Below are positions 27,344-35,742 of a stretch of DNA of 64,000 nucleotides, in pieces (within the stretch, counting starts at the first letter, position 1; the number at the start of each line of letters is the position of its first letter). The notes under the pieces were generated by a model that was given only the letters and a program-made list of their open reading frames with translations, was not told the origin of the DNA and made no database searches. The stretch is from RGIG7111 sp036839975 (GTDB lineage: Bacteria; Bacillota; Clostridia; Peptostreptococcales; Anaerovoracaceae). The stretch spans positions 1-64,000 of the forward strand of contig DAISVU010000006.1 of assembly GCA_036839975.1 (NCBI GenBank), given 5' to 3'. The translations under genes and the position numbers were made by a program.

Positions 27344-28704
27344 AGAAACTTGAAAGAAGAGCGATCCTGTGTCTAATGCTTGTGGCGGTAATTCTGATCG
27401 GTTTGGGTTATTTCATATTCCGCTTCATTACGGAAGGAAATGAATGGGCGGCATTTTATACGAACCGTGCCGTAAACAACAGCGGGCATCTTTCAAGAGG
27501 TGCGGTTTATGACAAAGACGGCGAAATTCTGCTCAAAAATAAAAACGGCAGGATTCAGTTCAGCGGCAATTATGTAACAAGACGTGCGCTGGTGCACCTT
27601 ACGGGAGACACAAAAAATAACATATCTACGGGTGTGAATAACGTCATGGCCGATAAGCTTGTAGGATACAGCATCCTCAACGGTACATACAGCTTCGGCG
27701 GCACGGGGAGAAACATCACCTTGACAGTGGATGCTGACGTGTGCAGAACCGCGTACGTAGCTCTGGGAGGCAGGACAGGCACAGTGGGCGTGTATAACTA
27801 CAAGACCGGAGATATAATCTGCGCTGTCAGCAGTCCCAACTACGATCCGGTAAATCCGCCTGTAACAGATAAAAATGATACTTCGGGAATATATATAAAC
27901 CGTCTGTTTTCATCAACGACGCCACCGGGATCGACGTTTAAGCTTGTAACGGCAGCGGCAGCGCTTGAGAACAAAGGCAATATTAAAAACTGGAGCTATT
28001 ACTGTACCGGAGTAAAAAAATACGGCCCGGACAGGGTAACTGACCTCGCGGCACACGGAAGGGTAAACTTAGAGCAGGCTGTAGCCGTATCATGCAACTG
28101 CGGTTTCGGCGTTCTGACTACACAGCTTGGCGCTGACGTAATGAACGACACGGTAAATAAGACAGGACTTACCTCAAGTTACAATGTGGACGGCATACAT
28201 ACAAAGATAAGCAGGTTCTCATTTAAGGACACACCGAAGGTCAATCTCGCCTGGGCGGGTATAGGCCAGCATAAAGATATGGTGAATCCCGCTGCTATGA
28301 TGGTATACATGGGAGCGATAGGAAACGACGGTGCAGGGGTGTCACCGAAATTGATCAAGAGCGTGAATTTTTCAAACGGTCTTACTGCAGATGTGAATTT
28401 GAGCAGCGGCTCAAAGCAGATGATCGAAGAGAGCACCGCTAAAACCCTGAAAAGAATGATGCGCAATGCAGTTAAGCAGACATATGGACAGTGGAGATTT
28501 CCGGGTCTTAAGGTATGTGCAAAATCCGGTACTGCGGAAGTAAACAAAAATAGGATGCCTAACGCGCTGTTTACAGGATTCATAAATTCAAAGAAGTATC
28601 CTTACGCGTTTTTCGTTTTAGTCGAGGAGGGCGGCAACGGGACATCTGCTGCAGGAACGGTAGCAAACACTGTGCTGCAGAAGATCGTGAATACTTACAA
28701 ATGA
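27340..28704 (+). CDS. class B penicillin-binding protein (transpeptidase)
   Basis: A 454-residue PBP with one N-terminal membrane anchor (residues 8-30) and a transpeptidase domain: active serine in PPGSTFKLVT (near residue 198), second motif SCN in AVSCNCGFG (near 250) and KSGTAE (near 395). It cross-links peptidoglycan outside the membrane. It is shorter than the large FtsI/PbpB types, has no PASTA repeats and resembles the PbpA group encoded beside SEDS genes in clostridia and actinobacteria. Coupled to the upstream FHA-SEDS gene through a four-base overlap, which strongly suggests they form one synthase. Confidence 0.92.
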   Translation: MKKLERRAILCLMLVAVILIGLGYFIFRFITEGNEWAAFYTNRAVNNSGHLSRGAVYDKDGEILLKNKNGRIQFSGNYVTRRALVHLTGDTKNNISTGVNNVMADKLVGYSILNGTYSFGGTGRNITLTVDADVCRTAYVALGGRTGTVGVYNYKTGDIICAVSSPNYDPVNPPVTDKNDTSGIYINRLFSSTTPPGSTFKLVTAAAALENKGNIKNWSYYCTGVKKYGPDRVTDLAAHGRVNLEQAVAVSCNCGFGVLTTQLGADVMNDTVNKTGLTSSYNVDGIHTKISRFSFKDTPKVNLAWAGIGQHKDMVNPAAMMVYMGAIGNDGAGVSPKLIKSVNFSNGLTADVNLSSGSKQMIEESTAKTLKRMMRNAVKQTYGQWRFPGLKVCAKSGTAEVNKNRMPNALFTGFINSKKYPYAFFVLVEEGGNGTSAAGTVANTVLQKIVNTYK

Positions 28705-28756
28705 TATTAAACAAAGCCGGGGTCGGCTCGGCAGGAAATATGCAGGAGGAATTGAA

Positions 28757-29038
28757 ATGACAGATATGCTCAAGGCCAGCGGACCTTTTATTTTTCTTAT
28801 ATTTGTTATAATGGCAATGGTTTTGACGCTGGGATTTATAATCGCAAGAATAACGAAAAATCAGTACAAGGGCGTTAAATATAATGTGTATGATCCAAAA
28901 AAGGAAGAAAAGGCTAGAGCTGAAAAGTTTAAGCATGCGGAAACTGAAGCCGCAGCACAAAAAACAGAGCCTGTGAAAAATTTGGCAGATCAGGCATCAG
29001 AAAATGAAGCGGCAAAATACGAGGGAGAAGAAGACTGA
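28757..29038 (+). CDS. small single-pass membrane protein of unknown function
   Basis: A 93-residue protein with one hydrophobic helix (about residues 10-29: PFIFLIFVIMAMVLTLGFII) and a charged, alanine- and glutamate-rich tail. The ATG is preceded by GCAGGAGG at spacing typical for the region. It follows the PBP by 52 bases and precedes the thioredoxin-reductase-like gene. No family recognised. Confidence 0.65.
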   Translation: MTDMLKASGPFIFLIFVIMAMVLTLGFIIARITKNQYKGVKYNVYDPKKEEKARAEKFKHAETEAAAQKTEPVKNLADQASENEAAKYEGEED

Positions 29039-29108
29039 TATAATCAGACGTCGTGTCACGACGCATCGAACATGATATGCCGCAGCGCTGAAACAAGGAG
29101 GATATGAT

Positions 29109-29966
29109 ATGGGAAGAGTGATAATAATAGGAACGGGACCGGCAGGAGTCTCGGCGGCATTATATACGGCAAGAGCAGGTGTCGATACGATTATGATAGG
29201 CGGCGGAGATAGCGCGCTCAACAAGACGGATGAGATAGAAAATTATTACGGATTTCCGGAGCCTGTAAGCGGTCTGGAACTTTTAGAACGCGGGGAAAAA
29301 CAGGCCGAGAGGCTCGGTGTTAAAATATTGCATGAAGAAGTCGTAGGTCTCGGCTTTGAGGAAAAGTTAAAAGTTATAACGGATAAGGATTCATACGATG
29401 CAGACAGCATCGTTATTGCGACGGGTTCACCAAGGAATGTGCCGAAGACAGAAGGTCTTTCGGATTTTGAAGGCTCGGGGGTCAGCTACTGTGCTGTATG
29501 CGATGCCTTTTTCAACAGAGGAAAAAATGTCGCTGTACTCGGAAACGGGCAGTATGCGTTGAATGAAGTGCATGATCTCTTGTCGGTTGCGGCATCGGTT
29601 ACGGTGCTGACTGACGGCATGCGGCCTGAAGCGGAATTCCCTGAAAATGTATTTGTAAGAACTGAGAAGATAAAAAGGTTTGCCGGCGAGTCAAGGATAG
29701 AGAAAGTGGTATTTGAGGATGATACCCAGATTGATATCTTCAGTGTTTTCATTGCTTATGGAACTGCAGGGAGTGCAGATCTTGCCAGAAAGCTCGGCAT
29801 ATTTACTGAGGGCAGCAGGATAAAGGTTGACGAAAGCATGGCGACTAATGTGCCGGGGGTGTTTGCTGCAGGAGACTGTATAGGCGGAATGCTTCAGATA
29901 GCGGCAGCTGTCTATGAGGGTGCGACGGCGGGCACGTCTGCAGTGAAGTATATACGCGGGCTTTAG
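29109..29966 (+). CDS. thioredoxin-reductase-like FAD/NAD(P) oxidoreductase
   Basis: A 285-residue flavoprotein of the TrxB superfamily: FAD fold GTGPAGVSAALYTARAG at the N-terminus, the redox-active CAVC in YCAVCDAFF near residue 136, a pyridine nucleotide fold with LGNGQYALNEVHDL and the FAD-closing ATNVPGVFAAGDCIGG. It is slightly shorter than classical TrxB (about 305-315). The CxxC pair supports disulfide or peroxiredoxin-type partner reduction. AAGGAGG precedes the ATG. Close to rubrerythrin, which fits an oxidative-stress role, but no thioredoxin gene adjoins it. Confidence 0.87.
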   Translation: MGRVIIIGTGPAGVSAALYTARAGVDTIMIGGGDSALNKTDEIENYYGFPEPVSGLELLERGEKQAERLGVKILHEEVVGLGFEEKLKVITDKDSYDADSIVIATGSPRNVPKTEGLSDFEGSGVSYCAVCDAFFNRGKNVAVLGNGQYALNEVHDLLSVAASVTVLTDGMRPEAEFPENVFVRTEKIKRFAGESRIEKVVFEDDTQIDIFSVFIAYGTAGSADLARKLGIFTEGSRIKVDESMATNVPGVFAAGDCIGGMLQIAAAVYEGATAGTSAVKYIRGL

Positions 29967-30107
29967 GTACATTTATTATTAAAATATCAATATTTGTTTC
30001 ATGTCCTGAAAATGTGGTATATATCAATCAAGCTGGAAATGTACTGCGCAACAGAGGCAGTCATAACATAAAAATGATGTATAGAAAAATTATCGGGAGG
30101 TAAAATC

Positions 30108-30656
30108 ATGAAATGGACTTGTTCAGTATGTGGATATACGGTTGAAGGCGACAACCCGCCGGAAAAATGCCCTCAGTGCGGAGCGCCTGCGGAAAAATTC
30201 AATGAAGTAAAAGAAGGAGCTATGGAATGGGCTGATGAGCACGTGGTAGGCGTTGCCGGAGGCGCAGAGACTGAAATTATAGAAGGATTAAGAGAAAATT
30301 TCAACGGGGAATGTTCAGAAGTGGGGATGTATCTTGCAATGGCGAGGGTTGCGCATAGAGAAGGTTATCCCGAGATAGGTCTTTACTGGGAAAAGGCTGC
30401 GTGGGAGGAGGCGGAACACGCTTCAAAGTTTGCGGAATTGCTCGGTGAAGTAATCACGGATTCGACTGAAAAGAATCTGCGTATGAGGGTGGATGCTGAA
30501 AACGGCGCTTGCGCCGGGAAGAAAGCACTGGCGGCAAAAGCCAAGGAATTGAACCTCGGGGCCATACATGACACTGTTCATGAAATGGCAAAAGATGAAG
30601 CGAGACACGGCAAAGCGTTTGCAGGACTGCTCAACAGATATTTCAACCGGAACTGA
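30108..30656 (+). CDS. rubrerythrin with N-terminal rubredoxin domain
   Basis: A 182-residue reverse-type rubrerythrin. An N-terminal rubredoxin-like domain (CSVCGY and CPQCGAP) is followed by a ferritin-like diiron domain with the ligands GECSE, EEAEHAS and KDEARHGKAF. It reduces hydrogen peroxide with electrons from NADH-linked redox proteins and is a hallmark of strict anaerobes. GGGAGG is at normal spacing before the ATG. It is monocistronic by spacing, 140 bases after the TrxB-like gene. Confidence 0.94.
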   Translation: MKWTCSVCGYTVEGDNPPEKCPQCGAPAEKFNEVKEGAMEWADEHVVGVAGGAETEIIEGLRENFNGECSEVGMYLAMARVAHREGYPEIGLYWEKAAWEEAEHASKFAELLGEVITDSTEKNLRMRVDAENGACAGKKALAAKAKELNLGAIHDTVHEMAKDEARHGKAFAGLLNRYFNRN

Positions 30657-31024
30657 AAAGCAGCAAAGATATTTATCCAAAGGTGCGCAGGCATTGACCG
30701 CGCATTTTTGTTTTAGCATCTGTATGCAATGTGATGCTGCAATGATAATTTGATAAGCTTGACGATTGCGGTTGGGGAATGCGGCATTGAAAAACTGACA
30801 GCACATCAATAGGATATCGATTCCGGCATATGCTTAAAATAATTCTTTACTTTAAAAAAATTTTCAGTATAATCATATTTGTATATTATAAATTAGGGTA
30901 TATAGTAAATGAAAATTAAATATATGGAGCGAAAACAAGCAGCAGAGGCAGACAGGCTTCGTATGATGACTAAAAGTCGGACACACATAAGATGATGTAT
31001 ATTAAAGAAAGGAAGTATTTCAAA

Positions 31025-31246
31025 ATGGAAGAAAAAATCAAAGCAGGCCTTGATACAATAAGACCTATACTTCAAAGAGACGGAGGAGATATAGAGTTTG
31101 TAGAGTACACAGATGACAATATTGTAAGGGTGAGACTGAGGGGACACTGCGCAGGATGCCCCGGAGCCACCATGACGCTTAAAGGTATAGTGGAAAGGGT
31201 GCTCAAAGAGAGTTATCCTGAGATCAAAGGTGTTGAAACTGTTTAG
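31025..31246 (+). CDS. NifU C-terminal-domain Fe-S scaffold protein
   Basis: A 73-residue stand-alone NifU domain: IRPILQRDGGDIEFVEY followed by GHCAGCPGATMTLKGIVE, whose CxxC pair binds a [4Fe-4S] cluster for delivery to apoproteins. The start at 31025 is selected because AAAGGAAG lies eight bases upstream; the frame is open 11 codons further. Followed by pepV after 23 bases, probably by chance of operon structure rather than shared function. Confidence 0.92.
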   Translation: MEEKIKAGLDTIRPILQRDGGDIEFVEYTDDNIVRVRLRGHCAGCPGATMTLKGIVERVLKESYPEIKGVETV

Positions 31247-31269
31247 TATCAATAACCGAGGAGACATAA

Positions 31270-32724
31270 ATGAAAATTCAGGAAAAAATCTACAGAAGGA
31301 TCGATGCCAATAAAGGTGAGATGATAAAAACCCTGCAGGAGCTTATCAGCATTCCGAGTGTCGTGACTGAAGCAGAAGAAGATATGCCTTTTGGAAAAAA
31401 CGTCCATGAGGCATTTTCATATATGATCAAAAAGGCTGAGCAGGAGGGTTTTACTGTTTTCAATGCAGATAATTACGGAGGCCATATAGAGTTCGGCGGA
31501 TCTGTGAGCGATGATGCGGTAAAAGAAGGATCATCCATAACCGGTGGATGTATGGGCATAGTCGGACATCTGGATGTCGTTCCCGAAGGCGGGGACTGGA
31601 GTTATGATCCGTACGGTGGAGAGATAGCAGACGGAAAGCTTTACGGACGCGGCGCAATAGATGATAAAGGACCGGTGATCTCAGCCTTTTATGCGATGAA
31701 AGCGATAAAAGAGGCCGGTATCATGCCAAGGAAGAAAGTAAGGCTTATACTGGGACTCGATGAAGAGACGGAATGGAACGGTATGAGGTATTATCTGAAA
31801 CATACTGATGCTCCTGATTTGGGATTTACTCCGGACAGTGAATTCCCTGCCATTCACGGTGAGATGGGATTGATATTCTTTGACATTGCAAAGAAGCTCA
31901 ATCCTTCGCACGACAGCGGTCTCGAATTGAGAAGCCTTAAGGGCGGAAATGCGCCGAATATGGTTGCGGATCATGCAAGAGCTGTCGTTTTCGATCCGGA
32001 TCCGCATTGCTATGAAATTATCAGGAGCAAGGCAGGCAAATTCTGTGAGGAGAAAAATGTAAAAATAAGCTGCAAGAAGTTGGGAAAAAGCCTTGAGATA
32101 ACAGTGAAGGGAAAATCCGCACACGGCTCGCGGCCGGCGACAGGTGTAAATGCAATATCGATTATGATGGATTTTCTGGGTCGGCTGGACTTAGTAAGTG
32201 ACGATATCAGTGATTTTATACAATTCTACAACAAGCATATCGGATATGAGCTCGATGGCTCGTCGCTGGGTGTAGGACTTGAAGATGAACCGTCGGGAAA
32301 ACTTATCTTCAATGTGGGAAAGGTAGACCTGGGCCGTAGAGCCGTTAAGCTTACGGTCAATATAAGATATCCGGTGACCTTTCATGTGGACGAAGTCTAC
32401 GGTGCGATGATGCCGGTACTTGACAGGTATGAGCTCGGTGTGGTCAAAGGTAAATATGAAGCGCCTAAATATCTGCCTGCGGATGATCCGTTTATAGTTA
32501 CGCTGATGGATATATACCGCGAGCATACAGGTGACACCGACAGTAAGCCTATGGTGATAGGAGGAGGTACATATGCACGCATGTTCGACAACTGTGTGGC
32601 ATTCGGCTCAAGCTTCCCGGGCGACCGTGAGATCGCACATCAGAAAAATGAATTTATAAGAACAGATGATCTGATGCAGATAACCAGAATCTATGCCGAC
32701 ACTATCTACCGGCTGACAAAATGA
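31270..32724 (+). CDS. pepV: M20-family dipeptidase, PepV type
   Basis: A 484-residue dinuclear zinc dipeptidase. Zinc ligand blocks are seen in order: GHLDVVPEGGDW (near residue 98), GRGAIDDKGP (near 131), GLDEETEWNG with the bridging glutamates, and TPDSEFPAIHGE. The lid domain contains KGKSAHGSRPATGVNA and the final HQKNEFI supplies the last histidine. It hydrolyses dipeptides, including D-Ala-type peptides in some members, in the cytosol. GAGGAG before the ATG supports the start. Confidence 0.92.
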   Translation: MKIQEKIYRRIDANKGEMIKTLQELISIPSVVTEAEEDMPFGKNVHEAFSYMIKKAEQEGFTVFNADNYGGHIEFGGSVSDDAVKEGSSITGGCMGIVGHLDVVPEGGDWSYDPYGGEIADGKLYGRGAIDDKGPVISAFYAMKAIKEAGIMPRKKVRLILGLDEETEWNGMRYYLKHTDAPDLGFTPDSEFPAIHGEMGLIFFDIAKKLNPSHDSGLELRSLKGGNAPNMVADHARAVVFDPDPHCYEIIRSKAGKFCEEKNVKISCKKLGKSLEITVKGKSAHGSRPATGVNAISIMMDFLGRLDLVSDDISDFIQFYNKHIGYELDGSSLGVGLEDEPSGKLIFNVGKVDLGRRAVKLTVNIRYPVTFHVDEVYGAMMPVLDRYELGVVKGKYEAPKYLPADDPFIVTLMDIYREHTGDTDSKPMVIGGGTYARMFDNCVAFGSSFPGDREIAHQKNEFIRTDDLMQITRIYADTIYRLTK

Positions 32725-32874
32725 CGACGGTTTCTGTTTCTTAAAAGAAAGAAAAGAGACTGCAGATACCAACTTGCAAAACGCTGTAAGCATTGCGGGC
32801 TGTGGGGAATTGTGTTATTCTTGATAACATAATGGGCCCTGCCTCATTCGACAGGGGGAAAGGAATTTTCAAGA

Positions 32875-34713
32875 ATGGAAAACAAGGGAAAATATTATAT
32901 CACCACACCAATTTACTATCCGAGTTCAAATTTGCACATAGGGCATACATACTGCACAGTAATGGCTGACGCAATGGCCAGGTTTAAGCGTGCTCAGGGC
33001 TATGATGTTAGATTTCAGACCGGGACGGACGAACACGGGCAGAAGATCCAGAATATCGCGGAAAAAGAAGGTCTGGAACCTATAGAATATATTGACAGAA
33101 TTGTTGAGGATACAAAAGAACTTTGGAAGACTATGGAGATATCTCACGATGATTTCATCAGAACGACAGAGGAAAGACACGTAAAGAGAGTACAGGATAT
33201 CTTCATACAGATATATAACAACGGAGATATATACAAAGGACAATATGAGGGGCTTTACTGCACACCCTGTGAGTCATTTTGGACAGAGAGTCAGCTTGTT
33301 GACGGGAAATGCCCGGACTGTGGAAGACCTGTAGAAAGGGCATCGGAAGACGCGTATTTTTTTGAATTATCAAAGTATCATGATGCGCTTCTTGACAACT
33401 TCAAAAATAATCCGGGATTTTTAGAGCCTGAAAGCAGGCGAAATGAAATGATTGCTTTTCTTGAGCAGGGGCTTGAGGATCTGTGCATCTCAAGAACGAG
33501 CTTTGATTGGGGCATCCCGGTGCCTATAGATGAAGGGCACGTAATATACGTATGGCTCGATGCGCTTACAAACTATATAACGGCACTGGGGTATCCTGAT
33601 GATCCTGCAGATTATGAGAAGTACTGGCCTGTGGATGTCCATCTTGTCGGAAAAGAGATCGTCAGGTTCCATACGATTATCTGGCCTGCTATGCTGATGT
33701 CCATGAAACAGCCGCTCCCGAAAAAGGTTCTAGGACACGGATGGCTGCTGCTTGAGGGCGGGAAGATGTCAAAGTCCAAGGGCAATGTTGTCGACCCGAG
33801 AGTCCTGATAGAAAGATATGGTGTAGATGCTCTTAAATACTTTCTGCTCCGGGAATATACGTTCGGGCAGGACGGATTGTATACAAATGAGGTCATGCTT
33901 AAGCGCATGAACTACGACTTGGCAAATGATCTGGGCAATCTGCTTTCAAGAACTGTTTCAATGATAGAAAAATACAGCGGTGGAGTGTTGCCTGAAGCTT
34001 CGGAAGCGGAAGATCACGAACAGAAGAGTTTTGATGATGACCTTAAAGCCACAGCGTTAGACGCGATCGACAATGTCGAGAAATATATGGAGGATTTCAA
34101 GTTCAACATGGCGCTTGAATCAATATGGATTGCAGTCAGGAGAGCCAACAAATATATAGATGAAACATGTCCGTGGGTACTTGCGAAGAACGATGAAAAC
34201 AAATCCAGGCTGGATACAGTGCTGCACAATCTGGCTGAGACATTGAGGATTGTTTCGGTCCTGATCAATCCGTTCATGCATACGACATCCGAAGAAATAA
34301 GAAAGCAGCTGGGTCTCCGGAATGTGGAGCCGAAATGGGACGATGCGCGTAAATTTGAGATGATGTCGTGTGAACGGGTAAATAAGGGTAAAGCCCTGTT
34401 CCCGCGCCTTGATATCGGAAAAGAACTTGATGAGCTTGATGCTCTGAGCGGCGCAGACAAAAACATTCCGCTTCAGCTTAAGGAGGAAATACAGTTCGAC
34501 GATTTTGAAAAACTCGATTTGAGAGTCGGAATGATCCTTTCGGCGGAAAAGCATCCTAAGGCGGATAAGCTTCTGGTGTTCCGGGTCAAGATGGGGACAG
34601 AGACGCGGCAGATAATATCCGGAGTTGCAAAGAACTTCAAACCCGAGGAATGTGTGGGCAGAAATGTGGTAGTGGTGGCGAACCTTGCGCCGCGTAAGCT
34701 CAGAGGGCTTTAA
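32875..34713 (+). CDS. metG: methionyl-tRNA synthetase, cut short by an in-frame stop
   Basis: Class I aminoacyl-tRNA synthetase charging tRNA-Met. HIGH is at residues 22-25, a zinc knuckle CTPC...CPDC near 126-146, and KMSKS near 297. The anticodon-binding helical domain is followed by a C-terminal EMAP/Trbp111-type domain starting at DDFEKLDLRVGMIL. The frame meets TAA at 34711 after RKLRGL. The next codons, still in frame, encode SKGMILFAYD and 22 more residues, the normal end of that domain, where homologues have glutamate at the stop. The 612-residue product keeps the catalytic and anticodon domains but lacks the last strands of the dimerising tRNA-binding domain. AAAGGAA precedes the ATG. 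Confidence 0.9.
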   Translation: MENKGKYYITTPIYYPSSNLHIGHTYCTVMADAMARFKRAQGYDVRFQTGTDEHGQKIQNIAEKEGLEPIEYIDRIVEDTKELWKTMEISHDDFIRTTEERHVKRVQDIFIQIYNNGDIYKGQYEGLYCTPCESFWTESQLVDGKCPDCGRPVERASEDAYFFELSKYHDALLDNFKNNPGFLEPESRRNEMIAFLEQGLEDLCISRTSFDWGIPVPIDEGHVIYVWLDALTNYITALGYPDDPADYEKYWPVDVHLVGKEIVRFHTIIWPAMLMSMKQPLPKKVLGHGWLLLEGGKMSKSKGNVVDPRVLIERYGVDALKYFLLREYTFGQDGLYTNEVMLKRMNYDLANDLGNLLSRTVSMIEKYSGGVLPEASEAEDHEQKSFDDDLKATALDAIDNVEKYMEDFKFNMALESIWIAVRRANKYIDETCPWVLAKNDENKSRLDTVLHNLAETLRIVSVLINPFMHTTSEEIRKQLGLRNVEPKWDDARKFEMMSCERVNKGKALFPRLDIGKELDELDALSGADKNIPLQLKEEIQFDDFEKLDLRVGMILSAEKHPKADKLLVFRVKMGTETRQIISGVAKNFKPEECVGRNVVVVANLAPRKLRGL

Positions 34714-34812
34714 TCAAAGGGAATGATATTATTTGCATATGATATAAATGATGGCGGAGAATCTCTTGCATTTGTCACCACTGATGCGGGCGATGGAAAT
34801 GCCGTAACATAA
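34714..34812 (+). pseudogene. orphaned C-terminal tail of metG
   Basis: Thirty-two sense codons and TAA in frame with metG directly after its premature TAA. The reading SKGMILFAYDINDGG...LAFVTTDAGDGNAV matches the usual finish of bacterial MetG (SxGMILAA.. and a final glycine-rich turn). A change of GAA to TAA, one G-to-T transversion, would explain the break. Confidence 0.75.
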
Positions 34813-34889
34813 AAACGACAGGCCTGCTTTTGACAGTCTGAAAAAGACATATCGAATAAAGGCGGGGAGAATGGCGGAGGATCATTAAA

Positions 34890-35735
34890 ATGTTTTTTGA
34901 TTCACATACACATTTGAATTGTGAGGCATATTCCGATAGGGAACGCCGGGCTGTTATCAATACAATAGAAAATTCAAAAGTCGACTATGCAGTTGATGTG
35001 GGAACGGATCTGGGATCTTCTTTTTTGACTGTGCAGTTGGTTAAAGAGCTGCTGTGGTGTTACGGAGCTGTGGGATATCATCCTCACTATGCTGATCAGA
35101 TGGGAGACACGGAGCTTATGATGATAAAGAGCCTTGCTAAAAAGGACAAGATCGCGGCTATAGGTGAGATCGGTCTTGATTTTCATTATGACAACTCGGA
35201 ACGTGACAATCAGCGGAAAGCTTTCAGGAAACAGATAAGACTTGCAAATGAGCTGATGATGCCTATAATGATACATTCACGAGGCGCGGATCAGGAAACT
35301 ATGAACATACTGAAAGAAGAAGGCGCTTTTTCAGATGAAAGAAAGAGGTGCTTTGCCGGTCGCAGAGTTCCGGAAGGTGGCAAGGAATGGGCAGGCTGCA
35401 GCGGCGATGCGCGCGTAATGCTGCACTGCTATTCGGGAAGTGCAGAGATGGGCAGGCAGTATGTGAAGCTGGGTGCTACACTTTCTATAGCGGGTCCGGT
35501 GACTTATAGGAACAATAAAAAGACGATTAGCGTAGTGGAGCAGATACCTATAGAGTTTCTGCTTGTTGAAACTGACGCGCCGTTTTTGGCGCCTGAGCCT
35601 CTGCGGGGGAAAGAGAATGTCTCGCCTTATATAGAGCATACTGTCAAAAAGATTGCTGAAATAAAAGATATTGATCTTGAGAAAGCTGCCGATGAGACAA
35701 AAAAAAATGCAATGGTATTTTTTAATATAAAATAA
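34890..35735 (+). CDS. tatD: TatD-family metal-dependent hydrolase
   Basis: A 281-residue TIM-barrel hydrolase of the TatD DNase family. Metal-site motifs are seen in order: FFDSHTHLN at the start, GYHPHYADQ, GEIGLDFHY, MPIMIHSRG, MLHCYSGS and ETDAPFLAPEP. Usual length is about 255; the surplus is a hydrophilic insertion around residues 147-175 between MNILKEEGAF and VMLHCYSGS. GGAGG lies upstream of the ATG. It sits between metG and tilS, the common metG-tatD context of Firmicutes. Confidence 0.9.
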   Translation: MFFDSHTHLNCEAYSDRERRAVINTIENSKVDYAVDVGTDLGSSFLTVQLVKELLWCYGAVGYHPHYADQMGDTELMMIKSLAKKDKIAAIGEIGLDFHYDNSERDNQRKAFRKQIRLANELMMPIMIHSRGADQETMNILKEEGAFSDERKRCFAGRRVPEGGKEWAGCSGDARVMLHCYSGSAEMGRQYVKLGATLSIAGPVTYRNNKKTISVVEQIPIEFLLVETDAPFLAPEPLRGKENVSPYIEHTVKKIAEIKDIDLEKAADETKKNAMVFFNIK

Positions 35736-35742
35736 AAATGTC

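Noticed and set aside
32725..32874. T-box or SAM riboswitch upstream of metG
   Set aside because: The 150-base gap holds only a short CCCTG/CAGGG hairpin and no T-box or SAM core.
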